A stretch of 64,000 nt of DNA, taken from NCBI GenBank assembly GCA_031385445.1, contig JANNBM010000004.1:1-64000 (forward strand), given 5' to 3'. Position numbers and translations under genes: made by a program. This document shows, one piece after another, positions 1 through 7,866 of the stretch. The stretch is from CAIYZT01 sp031385445 (GTDB taxonomy: Bacteria; Pseudomonadota; Alphaproteobacteria; Rhodobacterales; Rhodobacteraceae). The notes under the pieces are model-generated. The model was not told the DNA's origin. It did not search any database and worked only from the letters and a program-made list of their open reading frames with translations. How positions within the stretch are numbered: the first letter of the stretch is position 1; every line of letters starts with the position of its first letter.

Positions 1-1
1 C

Positions 2-703
2 AGGCCGACCATCGTGATCGTGGGGCAGGGTGCGCTGGTTGAGGCGGATGGGGCGGCGGTGCTGTCGCAGGCGATGCAGTTGGCATCCAACAGCCAGTCA
101 GGATTCCTGGTGCTGCATACGGCGGCAAGCCGCGTGGGGGCGATGGATGTGGGGGCCTGCACCGAAGGCGGGTTGACCGAGGCGCTCAAGGGGGCCGAGG
201 TGGTCTATAACCTTGGCGCGGACGAGGTAGAGATCGCGCCGGGTGCCTTTGTGATCTATCAGGGTAGCCATGGTGACAGGGGTGCGCACCGGGCGGATAT
301 CATCCTGCCGGGGGCGGCCTACACGGAGGAAAACGGGTTGTTCGTGAACACCGAAGGGCGGCCACAGCTGGCGATGCGGGCGGGGTTCGCGCCGGGCGAA
401 GCCAAGGAAAACTGGGCGATTTTGCGGGCGTTATCGGCGGAGGTGGGGGCGACCCTGCCTTGGGATTCGTTGGCGGCATTGCGCGCGGCGATTGTGGCCA
501 AGCACCCGCATCTGGGGCGGATTGATGAGGTGGCCGAGAATGCGTGGCAGCCGTTGCCGTTGCAAGCGCCCGCCAAGGCAGATTTCCGCACTGCGGTGCA
601 GGACTTTTACCTGACCAACGCCATTGCCCGCGCGTCGGCCCTGATGGGGGAACTTTCGGCATTGGCGGTGGACCGGGCCCGCACGCCGATGGCGGCGGAG
701 TAA
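2..703 (+). CDS. nuoG: NADH-quinone oxidoreductase subunit G, C-terminal part
   Basis: The gene runs in from the left edge of the window, so only about 233 C-terminal residues are present. The stretch ADIILPGAAYTEENGLFVN is the typical end of the molybdopterin-oxidoreductase-like domain of NuoG, the iron-sulfur subunit of the peripheral arm of complex I that passes electrons from NADH toward the quinone. The iron-sulfur binding N-terminal half lies outside the window. It stops at TAA 701-703, one base before the next ATG, and is followed by nuoH and the other nuo genes, which confirms the assignment. Confidence 0.93.
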   Translation, partial: RPTIVIVGQGALVEADGAAVLSQAMQLASNSQSGFLVLHTAASRVGAMDVGACTEGGLTEALKGAEVVYNLGADEVEIAPGAFVIYQGSHGDRGAHRADIILPGAAYTEENGLFVNTEGRPQLAMRAGFAPGEAKENWAILRALSAEVGATLPWDSLAALRAAIVAKHPHLGRIDEVAENAWQPLPLQAPAKADFRTAVQDFYLTNAIARASALMGELSALAVDRARTPMAAE

Positions 704-704
704 G

Positions 705-1085
705 ATGCGGATGGTGGCCCTGATGGCGGCCCTAGCGGGCTGTGCGGCGCATGATCCGGTGGCACAGGGCGATTTCTTTCCGGTGTATCAGGGGATCGAA
801 ACCCTGTTGCTGGACGGTGATCTGGTCAACTTCCGTGTGGCCATGCAGGGCGCGCAGGATAATGCGGATGTGGAGGCGTATGGCCGCTGTGCGGCGGCGC
901 AATATGCGCTGATCCGGGGGGCTGGTTTTGCGCGGCATGTGCGCACGACTGTGGACAAAACGGGTGGCGTTTGGCGCGGCGATGCGGTTTACACCATTTC
1001 AGCCGCGCTGCCGATTGGCCTGCGCACGATAGACGCGGAAGTGACGGTGCGCGATTGCGCGGCGCAAGGGATACCGACGATTTAA
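705..1085 (+). CDS. small lipoprotein-like protein of unknown function between nuoG and nuoH
   Basis: A 126-residue protein starting at ATG 705, one base after the nuoG stop, so it is translationally linked to complex I. The N-terminus is short and hydrophobic and ends in LAGC with cysteine 13, which resembles a lipobox, although 12 residues is short for a lipoprotein signal. Two more cysteines lie in the mature part (near residues 66 and 118). I do not recognise a named domain. Unknown reading frames inside the nuo operon are known from Rhodobacter capsulatus, so the gene is probably real. Export or an assembly role for complex I is only inferred from position. Confidence 0.7.
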   Translation: MRMVALMAALAGCAAHDPVAQGDFFPVYQGIETLLLDGDLVNFRVAMQGAQDNADVEAYGRCAAAQYALIRGAGFARHVRTTVDKTGGVWRGDAVYTISAALPIGLRTIDAEVTVRDCAAQGIPTI

Positions 1086-1097
1086 GGGACGAATGGC

Positions 1098-2135
1098 ATG
1101 GGTGACTTCTTGGCAACGGGCTTTGGGACCTTTGTGCTGATCGCGGCGCAAAGTCTGCTGATCATCGCGTTCGTGATGATAAGCCTGCTGTTTCTGGTCT
1201 ATGGTGATCGCAAAATCTGGGCGGCGGTGCAGATGCGGCGCGGCCCGAATGTGGTGGGGCCGTTTGGGCTTTTGCAATCGGTGGCCGATGCGCTGAAATA
1301 TGTGGTTAAGGAAATCGTGGTGCCTGCGGGCGCGGATCGGCCGGTGTTCTTTCTGGCCCCGATCGTGTCGTTCGTGCTGGCGATCCTCGCTTGGGCGGTG
1401 ATCCCGTTTGATAGTGGCTGGGTGCTGGCCGATATCAACGTGGCGATCCTGTTCGTGTTCGCCGCGTCCAGTTTGGAAGTTTACGGCGTGATCATGGGCG
1501 GCTGGGCGTCAAACTCCAAATATCCGTTCCTGGGGTCATTGCGATCTGCAGCACAAATGATTTCTTACGAAGTATCGCTTGGCCTGATCATCATCGGCAT
1601 CATCATTTCCACCGGATCGCTTAGTTTTTCGTCAATTGTGGCAGCACAATCGGGCGATTATGGGCTGCTGAATTGGTATTGGATACCGCATTTCCCGATG
1701 GTATTCCTGTTCTTCATCAGTGCCTTGGCCGAAACCAACCGCCCGCCGTTCGATTTGCCCGAGGCGGAATCCGAACTGGTGGCGGGGTTCATGGTGGAAT
1801 ATTCATCGACGCCATACCTTTTGTTTATGGCCGGCGAATACATCGCCATCTTCCTGATGTGCGCGCTGATGTCGCTGCTGTTCTTCGGCGGTTGGCTTTC
1901 ACCCATTCCCGGTCTGGCAGATGGCTGGTGGTGGATGGTTGGCAAAATGTGGGTGTTCTTTTTTCTGTTTGCCATGGTGAAGGCCATCGTGCCGCGCTAT
2001 CGCTATGATCAACTGATGCGGATCGGCTGGAAGGTTTTTCTGCCCTTGTCGCTGGCTTGGGTGGTCATCGTGTCGTTCCTGGCCAAATTTGAAGTGTTCG
2101 GCGGGTTCTGGGCGCGCTGGGCGATGGGGGGGTAA
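1098..2135 (+). CDS. nuoH: NADH-quinone oxidoreductase subunit H
   Basis: A 345-residue multi-spanning membrane protein with the NuoH hallmarks: GDRKIWAAVQMRRGPNVVGP near residue 35 and ETNRPPFDLPEAESELVAGF near residue 212, the conserved matrix/cytoplasmic loops that form the quinone-binding cavity where the membrane arm meets the peripheral arm. Length matches the family (about 325-350 residues). It starts at ATG 1098, 12 bases after the preceding gene, and ends one base before the next ATG, so it sits tightly in the nuo operon. Confidence 0.97.
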   Translation: MGDFLATGFGTFVLIAAQSLLIIAFVMISLLFLVYGDRKIWAAVQMRRGPNVVGPFGLLQSVADALKYVVKEIVVPAGADRPVFFLAPIVSFVLAILAWAVIPFDSGWVLADINVAILFVFAASSLEVYGVIMGGWASNSKYPFLGSLRSAAQMISYEVSLGLIIIGIIISTGSLSFSSIVAAQSGDYGLLNWYWIPHFPMVFLFFISALAETNRPPFDLPEAESELVAGFMVEYSSTPYLLFMAGEYIAIFLMCALMSLLFFGGWLSPIPGLADGWWWMVGKMWVFFFLFAMVKAIVPRYRYDQLMRIGWKVFLPLSLAWVVIVSFLAKFEVFGGFWARWAMGG

Positions 2136-2136
2136 G

Positions 2137-2367
2137 ATGAGCGAAAACGTAGACAATATCGTTTTAGAACAATTGCGCCTTATCCGCGAAGATCTGCGCC
2201 GGATGGACACGCGGTTTGACGCGCTTGAGGCCAAAATGGTGTCAGAGTTCGACGACGTGAAAACCGATTTGCACGGGCACACCATGATGATCTTTGGGCT
2301 TAGCAACGTGATTGGGCAGATCGACAAACGGGTCGAGCATGTCGAAGAAAAACTGGGGATGAAGTGA
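2137..2367 (+). CDS. small coiled-coil protein of unknown function between nuoH and nuoI
   Basis: A 76-residue protein starting at ATG 2137, one base after the nuoH stop. The same frame is open upstream to a TTG inside nuoH, but the ATG fits operon spacing better. The sequence is rich in heptad-like patterns (for example LEQLRLIREDLRRMDTRFD at residues 10-28) and is predicted by eye to form a coiled coil. It has no cysteine and no membrane span. Its TGA overlaps the nuoI ATG (TGATG), so translation is coupled. It is not a known complex I subunit. It could be an assembly or stabilising factor, or a neutral passenger. Confidence 0.7.
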   Translation: MSENVDNIVLEQLRLIREDLRRMDTRFDALEAKMVSEFDDVKTDLHGHTMMIFGLSNVIGQIDKRVEHVEEKLGMK

Positions 2368-2861
2368 TGGCCAATATCGACTGGACCCGCGCCACGAAAT
2401 ACTTCCTGCTGATGGATTTCTTCAAGGGCTTTGGCCTGGGCATGAAGTATTTCTTCGCCCCCAAAGTCACTCTGAACTATCCGCATGAAAAAGGCCCGCT
2501 CTCGCCTCGTTTTCGCGGTGAACACGCTTTGCGGCGGTATCCCAATGGCGAAGAGCGCTGCATCGCGTGCAAGCTGTGCGAGGCGGTTTGCCCCGCGCAG
2601 GCCATCACCATTGACGCCGAACCGCGCGATGACGGCTCGCGCCGCACGACGCGCTATGACATCGACATGACCAAGTGTATCTATTGCGGCTTTTGCCAAG
2701 AGGCCTGCCCGGTCGATGCCATCGTCGAAGGCCCGAATTTCGAATTCGCCACCGAAACCCGTGAAGAGCTGTTTTACACCAAGGAAAAACTGCTCGATAA
2801 CGGCGCCCGCTGGGAAGCCGAGATTGCCCGAAACCTTGAAATAGACGCGCCGTACCGTTGA
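2367..2861 (+). CDS. nuoI: NADH-quinone oxidoreductase subunit I
   Basis: A 164-residue ferredoxin-like subunit with two 4Fe-4S motifs, CIACKLCEAVCP and CIYCGFCQEACP, that carry clusters N6a and N6b and pass electrons to N2 in complex I. The start is ATG 2367, which overlaps the stop of the preceding gene (TGATG). A GTG at 2364 is possible but less likely. The stop overlaps the ATG of the next gene in the same way. Length and the start MANIDWTRATKYF are typical of alphaproteobacterial NuoI. Confidence 0.97.
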   Translation: MANIDWTRATKYFLLMDFFKGFGLGMKYFFAPKVTLNYPHEKGPLSPRFRGEHALRRYPNGEERCIACKLCEAVCPAQAITIDAEPRDDGSRRTTRYDIDMTKCIYCGFCQEACPVDAIVEGPNFEFATETREELFYTKEKLLDNGARWEAEIARNLEIDAPYR

Positions 2862-3283
2862 TGACACAGGATTTAACCAAAATTTTCGCCACGTTTGTGG
2901 AGCAGGGCAATCAGTTCGCCAAAGCCTTTGCACCAGCAATGGAAAGCATAGATGCCGCAGCTTTTGAAAAATTGTTTCCTGCGATGCCCAAGGAAATGCT
3001 CGAAGCTTTCTTTGGCAAGACCTTCAATCCCGAGGGATTGGATGCCCGCACCCGGTTTTTGGTGTCGATCGCTGCGTTGACCGTGCTTGGCCCCTTGGGC
3101 GAGCCGCAACTGCGTGTGACGGTGCAAAACGCCTTGGCGGCCGGGGCCAGCAAGCGTGAGGTGGCCGAAGTGATCTGGCAGATGTCGATGTTCGGCGGCC
3201 TGCCTGCGACGCAAAAGGCGCTTGAACTGGCGCAAGCGGTTTTTGCCGAAAGTGATGACAAGACCGGGGAGACAGCGAAATGA
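2861..3283 (+). CDS. carboxymuconolactone decarboxylase-fold protein inside the nuo operon
   Basis: A 140-residue protein whose central part (residues 60-125, LDARTRFLVSIAALTVLG and ASKREVAEVIWQMSMFGG) matches the carboxymuconolactone decarboxylase/AhpD-like fold. It has no cysteine at all, so it cannot use the CxxC peroxidase chemistry of AhpD. Start ATG 2861 overlaps the nuoI stop (TGATG), and its own stop overlaps the nuoJ start (ATGA), so it is translationally coupled on both sides. The substrate is unknown. Membership of the fold is fairly secure, the role in or near complex I is inferred. Confidence 0.8.
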   Translation: MTQDLTKIFATFVEQGNQFAKAFAPAMESIDAAAFEKLFPAMPKEMLEAFFGKTFNPEGLDARTRFLVSIAALTVLGPLGEPQLRVTVQNALAAGASKREVAEVIWQMSMFGGLPATQKALELAQAVFAESDDKTGETAK

Positions 3284-3894
3284 CCGTCGCCGACTATGCC
3301 TTTTATGCCTTTGCCACCGTCACGGTGGCCTCGGGCCTGCTGGTGACCATCAGCAAGAACCCGGTGCATTCGGTGCTGTGGCTGATCCTGGCCTTTCTGT
3401 CCTCGGCGGGGCTTTTCGTGCTGCTTGGGGCCGAGTTTGTCGCCATGCTGCTGATCATCGTCTATGTCGGCGCGGTTGCGGTGCTGTTCTTGTTCGTGGT
3501 GATGATGCTCGACATCGACTTTGCCGAGTTGAAGGGCGAGTTGGCCAAATCCATGCCGCTTGCCCTGCTCGTCGGGCTGGTGATCCTGATCCAGCTGATC
3601 CTTGGCGTTGGTGCCTGGGTGCAATCTGATGGCGCGATGGGTTTGCGGGCGGCGATCACGCCCGACGCCGCGCAGACCGAAAACACCCGCGCGCTTGGGC
3701 TGCTGATCTATGACAAATACATCCTGTTGTTCCAACTGGCCGGTCTGATCCTGCTGGTCGCGATGATCGGGGCCATCGTGCTGACGCTGCGCCACCGCCA
3801 GGACGTCAAACGCCAGAACGTGCTGCAACAGATGTGGCGTGATCCGGCCAAGGCGATGGAATTGATGGATGTGAAACCGGGGCAGGGGCTTTAA
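3280..3894 (+). CDS. nuoJ: NADH-quinone oxidoreductase subunit J
   Basis: A 204-residue membrane protein with five probable spans. The conserved third helix is visible as FVAMLLIIVYVGAVAVLFLF near residue 55, including the Y-V-G-A pi-bulge that takes part in conformational coupling. The C-terminus is soluble and about 30 residues longer than in E. coli, common in alphaproteobacteria. It starts at ATG 3280 in an ATGA overlap with the preceding gene and is followed by a 54-base gap before nuoK. Confidence 0.95.
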   Translation: MTVADYAFYAFATVTVASGLLVTISKNPVHSVLWLILAFLSSAGLFVLLGAEFVAMLLIIVYVGAVAVLFLFVVMMLDIDFAELKGELAKSMPLALLVGLVILIQLILGVGAWVQSDGAMGLRAAITPDAAQTENTRALGLLIYDKYILLFQLAGLILLVAMIGAIVLTLRHRQDVKRQNVLQQMWRDPAKAMELMDVKPGQGL

Positions 3895-3948
3895 GCCGCT
3901 CGCTCGGCACAAAATTCGACAATCGGGCAACGACCCGGAGGGACTGAA

Positions 3949-4254
3949 ATGGTAGGACTAGAACATTATCTGATCGTCGCGGCGGCTTTGTTCGTCATCG
4001 GGATCTTTGGCATCTTCCTGAACCGGAAGAATGTCATCGTCATCCTGATGTCGATCGAGTTGATGCTTTTGGCCGTCAACATAAACTTTGTCGCCTTCTC
4101 CTCGCAGCTTGGTGATCTGGTGGGTCAGGTCTTTACCATGTTCGTGCTGACCGTCGCCGCCGCCGAGGCTGCGATTGGCTTGGCGATCCTGGTGGTGTTC
4201 TTCCGGGGCCGCGGCACCATCGACGTCGAAGACGTCAACGTGATGAAAGGCTGA
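3949..4254 (+). CDS. nuoK: NADH-quinone oxidoreductase subunit K
   Basis: A 101-residue protein with three membrane helices, the usual NuoK length. The conserved acidic residues of the proton path are present in SIELMLLAVN (helix 2) and AAAEAAIGLAI (helix 3). A good ribosome site (GGAGGGA, 3937-3943) precedes ATG 3949. It lies 5 bases upstream of nuoL. Confidence 0.96.
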   Translation: MVGLEHYLIVAAALFVIGIFGIFLNRKNVIVILMSIELMLLAVNINFVAFSSQLGDLVGQVFTMFVLTVAAAEAAIGLAILVVFFRGRGTIDVEDVNVMKG

Positions 4255-4259
4255 TCAAC

Positions 4260-6311
4260 GTGGCACAAATCATCCTTCTTGCCCCCCTGATCGGGGCCAT
4301 TCTTTGCGGCTTTGGCTGGCGTTTGATCGGCGAATTTGCGGGGCAGGTTCTGACCACCGCGCTGATCTTTCTGGGCGCGGCTTTGTCGTGGTACATCTTC
4401 CTGACCTTTGATGGCACGACGCAGCACATCACCTTGCTGCGCTGGATCGAAAGCGGCTCGTTGTCCACCGACTGGGGCATCCGGCTGGACCGTCTGACGG
4501 CCATCATGCTGGTCGTGGTCAACTCCGTCTCGGCGCTCGTCCATCTGTACAGCTTTGGCTACATGGCCCACGATGAAAACTGGGGTCCCGGCGAGGCGTA
4601 CAAGGCCCGCTTTTTCGCCTATCTGTCGTTCTTTACCTTCTCGATGCTGGCGCTGACTACGTCGGACAATCTGGTGCAGATGTTCTTTGGTTGGGAAGGC
4701 GTGGGCGTTGCCTCTTATCTTCTCATCGGGTTTTACTACAAAAAACCAACCGCCAACGCCGCCGCGATCAAGGCTTTTGTGGTCAACCGGGTCGGCGATT
4801 TCGGCTTTGCGCTGGGGATATTCGGGCTGTTTTTTCTGACCGACTCCATCCGCTTTGACGATGTTTTCGCGGCCGCGCCGCAACTGGCTGAAACGCAGTT
4901 GCATTTCCTGTGGGCCGACTGGAACGCGGCGAACCTGCTGGGTGTTCTTTTATTCATTGGCGCGATGGGCAAATCGGCGCAGCTGTTCCTGCACACCTGG
5001 CTGCCGGACGCGATGGAAGGGCCGACCCCGGTTTCCGCCCTGATTCACGCCGCGACCATGGTGACGGCGGGCGTTTTCCTCGTCTGCCGAATGTCGCCGC
5101 TGTATGAATACGCCCCATCGGCCAGTGCGATGATCACCGTCGTCGGTGCCACCACGGCGTTTTTCGCGGCCACCGTTGGACTTGTGCAAAACGATATCAA
5201 ACGGGTGATTGCCTATTCGACCTGCTCGCAGCTGGGCTATATGTTTGTGGCCGCGGGCGTGGGTCTGTACCCTGTCGCGATGTTCCACCTGTTCACGCAT
5301 GCCTTCTTCAAGGCCATGCTTTTCCTTGGCGCAGGGTCGGTGATCCATGCGATGCACCACGAGCAGGACATGCGCAACTATGGCGGATTGCGCAAGAAAA
5401 TCCCCTTCACCTTCTGGATGATGATGATCGGCACGCTCGCCATCACCGGGGTCGGCATTCCCTTAACCTCGATCGGTTTTGCCGGGTTCCTGTCCAAGGA
5501 TGCTGTGATCGAAGGCGCGTTTGGCGGCTCGGCCTATGCCTTTCCGCTTTTGGTGATCGCGGCCTTCATGACCTCGTTCTATTCATGGCGGCTGATGTTC
5601 CTGACCTTTTATGGCACGCCGCGCGGCGATCATCATGCGCATGATCACGCGCATGAGGCGCCCTTGACAATGCTGGTGCCCTTGGGGGTTCTGGCGGTCG
5701 GTGCGGTGTTTGCGGGCATGATCTGGCACAATGTGTTTTTTGCAGACGAGGCGCAGATGCGCAGCTGGTTCGCGATGGAGCCCGCGGGCGAGCATATGAC
5801 CGAAGGCGCGGCCGAAGAGGGGGCAGCCGAGGCCACCAAACCCGCGACCGAAGCGATGGCCGCCCCCAAAGGCGCCGTTCTGATGCTTGAATCGCGCGAG
5901 GCACTGCACCACGCTCATGAGGCGCCGACTTTGGTAAAACTCTCGCCCTTCATCGCGATGGTTCTGGGTTTCCTGCTCGCCTTTCAGTTCTACATCCGCA
6001 AACCGCATCTGCCCGCGCAACTGGCCACCCAGCAGCGCCCGCTGTACAACTTTTTGCTGAACAAATGGTACTTTGACGAGCTGTACGATTGGACGGTGAT
6101 CCGTCCGGCAAAGGCCATCGGCAAGTTCCTTTGGCAAAAGGGCGATGGCACGGTGATTGACGGCACGATCAACGGCATTGCGATGGGGATCATCCCGTTT
6201 GTCACCCGGCTGGCTGGCCGCGCCCAGTCCGGCTATGTCTTTACCTATGCTTTTGCCATGGTGCTTGGGATTGCGGTCCTGATCACCTGGATGACCCTCG
6301 GGGGGCGCTAA
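4260..6311 (+). CDS. nuoL: NADH-quinone oxidoreductase subunit L
   Basis: A 683-residue antiporter-like subunit, the distal proton pump of complex I. The key glutamate lies in FFGWEGVGVASYLL (near residue 145) and the partner lysine and pump motif in GKSAQLFLHTWLPDAMEGP (near residue 240). It starts with GTG at 4260. Between about residues 455 and 560 there is a His- and Ala/Glu-rich soluble insert carrying HAHEAP twice. The C-terminal part (FNFLLNKWYFDELYD-like, lateral helix region) is complete. Confidence 0.96.
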   Translation: MAQIILLAPLIGAILCGFGWRLIGEFAGQVLTTALIFLGAALSWYIFLTFDGTTQHITLLRWIESGSLSTDWGIRLDRLTAIMLVVVNSVSALVHLYSFGYMAHDENWGPGEAYKARFFAYLSFFTFSMLALTTSDNLVQMFFGWEGVGVASYLLIGFYYKKPTANAAAIKAFVVNRVGDFGFALGIFGLFFLTDSIRFDDVFAAAPQLAETQLHFLWADWNAANLLGVLLFIGAMGKSAQLFLHTWLPDAMEGPTPVSALIHAATMVTAGVFLVCRMSPLYEYAPSASAMITVVGATTAFFAATVGLVQNDIKRVIAYSTCSQLGYMFVAAGVGLYPVAMFHLFTHAFFKAMLFLGAGSVIHAMHHEQDMRNYGGLRKKIPFTFWMMMIGTLAITGVGIPLTSIGFAGFLSKDAVIEGAFGGSAYAFPLLVIAAFMTSFYSWRLMFLTFYGTPRGDHHAHDHAHEAPLTMLVPLGVLAVGAVFAGMIWHNVFFADEAQMRSWFAMEPAGEHMTEGAAEEGAAEATKPATEAMAAPKGAVLMLESREALHHAHEAPTLVKLSPFIAMVLGFLLAFQFYIRKPHLPAQLATQQRPLYNFLLNKWYFDELYDWTVIRPAKAIGKFLWQKGDGTVIDGTINGIAMGIIPFVTRLAGRAQSGYVFTYAFAMVLGIAVLITWMTLGGR

Positions 6312-6315
6312 GACC

Positions 6316-7854
6316 ATGAATAACCTCCTGTCGATCATCACCTTTTTGCCCGCAATCGCCGCGCTGATCCTGGCGCTGTTTTTGCGCGGCGATGATGCCG
6401 CCGCGCAGCGCAACGCCAAATATCTGGCGCTGATCGCGAGCACGGCGACCTTTGTGATCTCCTTGATCCTTCTGGCAAAATTTGATCCGGCCAACACCGG
6501 CTTTCAGTTCGTCGAAGAGCGGGCCTGGATCGTTGGCCTGAATTACAAGATGGGCGTGGACGGGATTTCCATCCTGTTCGTGCTGTTGACCACCTTTCTG
6601 ATGCCGATCACAATCCTGTCGTGCTGGGGCGTTTCCACCCGCGTCAAGGAATACATGATCGCGTTCCTGATGCTCGAAGCGTTGATGCTGGGCGTGTTCT
6701 GCGCGCTTGATCTGGTGCTGTTCTACCTGTTCTTCGAGGCCGGCCTGATTCCAATGTTCCTGATCATCGGCATCTGGGGCGGGGCCGCGCGCATCTATGC
6801 GGCGTTCAAGTTCTTTCTCTATACCTTCCTCGGATCGGTTCTGATGCTGGTGGCGATGATGGCGATGTATTTCGCCGCGGGCACCACCGACATCCCCACG
6901 CTGATGGCTTTCGATTTCTCGTCCGAGCCGATTGCGGTTCTGGGCATGTCGATCAACGGGGGCTTGCAGACGCTGCTGTTCCTGGCGTTCTTCGCCAGCT
7001 TTGCCGTGAAAATGCCGATGTGGCCGGTTCACACCTGGCTGCCCGATGCCCACGTTCAGGCGCCAACCGGCGGCTCGGTCGTGCTGGCGGCGATCTTGCT
7101 GAAAATGGGCGGTTACGGGTTCTTGCGCTTCTCGCTGCCGATGTTTCCGATTGCGTCCGACCTTCTGACTCCGCTGGTGTTCTGGATGTCGGCGATTGCC
7201 ATCGTTTACACCTCGCTGGTGGCGCTCGCGCAGTCGGATATGAAAAAGCTGATCGCTTATTCCTCGGTTGCCCATATGGGCTATGTCACCATGGGCATTT
7301 TCGCGGCGAACCAGCAGGGCGTCGATGGCGCGATTTTCCAGATGCTGTCGCACGGTTTCATCTCCGGCGCTTTGTTTCTGTGTGTCGGCGTGATTTATGA
7401 CCGCATGCACACCCGCGAGATTGACGCATATGGCGGCTTGGTAAACCGGATGCCCGCCTATGCGCTGGTGTTCATGTTCTTCACCATGGCCAATGTCGGC
7501 TTGCCCGGCACCTCGGGTTTTGTCGGTGAATTCCTTGTGCTGATGGGGATTTTTCAGGTGAACACCGTGATTGCGGCCATCGCGACCTCGGGCGTGATCC
7601 TGTCGGCGGCCTATGCGCTGTGGCTGTACCGCCGCGTTACGATGGGCGCGCTTGTCAAGGAAAGCCTCGCCACCATCACCGACATGTCCCGGCGCGAGCG
7701 GGCGATTTTTGCGCCCCTGATCGTGATGACCCTGCTTTTGGGCGTTTATCCGGCGGTTGTGACCGATATTATCAGCCCCTCGGTCGAGGCGCTGATTTCT
7801 GACTATCATGCGTCGATCCCCGCGCCCGTCGCGGGCGATCTGGCCAGCGAATAA
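6316..7854 (+). CDS. nuoM: NADH-quinone oxidoreductase subunit M
   Basis: A 512-residue antiporter-like proton-pumping subunit. It shows FYLFFEAGLIPMFLIIGIWG (with the conserved glutamate, near residue 143) and KMPMWPVHTWLPDAHVQAP (near residue 232), both diagnostic of NuoM. The start ATG 6316 is 4 bases after nuoL. Length matches the family. Confidence 0.97.
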   Translation: MNNLLSIITFLPAIAALILALFLRGDDAAAQRNAKYLALIASTATFVISLILLAKFDPANTGFQFVEERAWIVGLNYKMGVDGISILFVLLTTFLMPITILSCWGVSTRVKEYMIAFLMLEALMLGVFCALDLVLFYLFFEAGLIPMFLIIGIWGGAARIYAAFKFFLYTFLGSVLMLVAMMAMYFAAGTTDIPTLMAFDFSSEPIAVLGMSINGGLQTLLFLAFFASFAVKMPMWPVHTWLPDAHVQAPTGGSVVLAAILLKMGGYGFLRFSLPMFPIASDLLTPLVFWMSAIAIVYTSLVALAQSDMKKLIAYSSVAHMGYVTMGIFAANQQGVDGAIFQMLSHGFISGALFLCVGVIYDRMHTREIDAYGGLVNRMPAYALVFMFFTMANVGLPGTSGFVGEFLVLMGIFQVNTVIAAIATSGVILSAAYALWLYRRVTMGALVKESLATITDMSRRERAIFAPLIVMTLLLGVYPAVVTDIISPSVEALISDYHASIPAPVAGDLASE

Positions 7855-7866
7855 AGGACTATTGTG

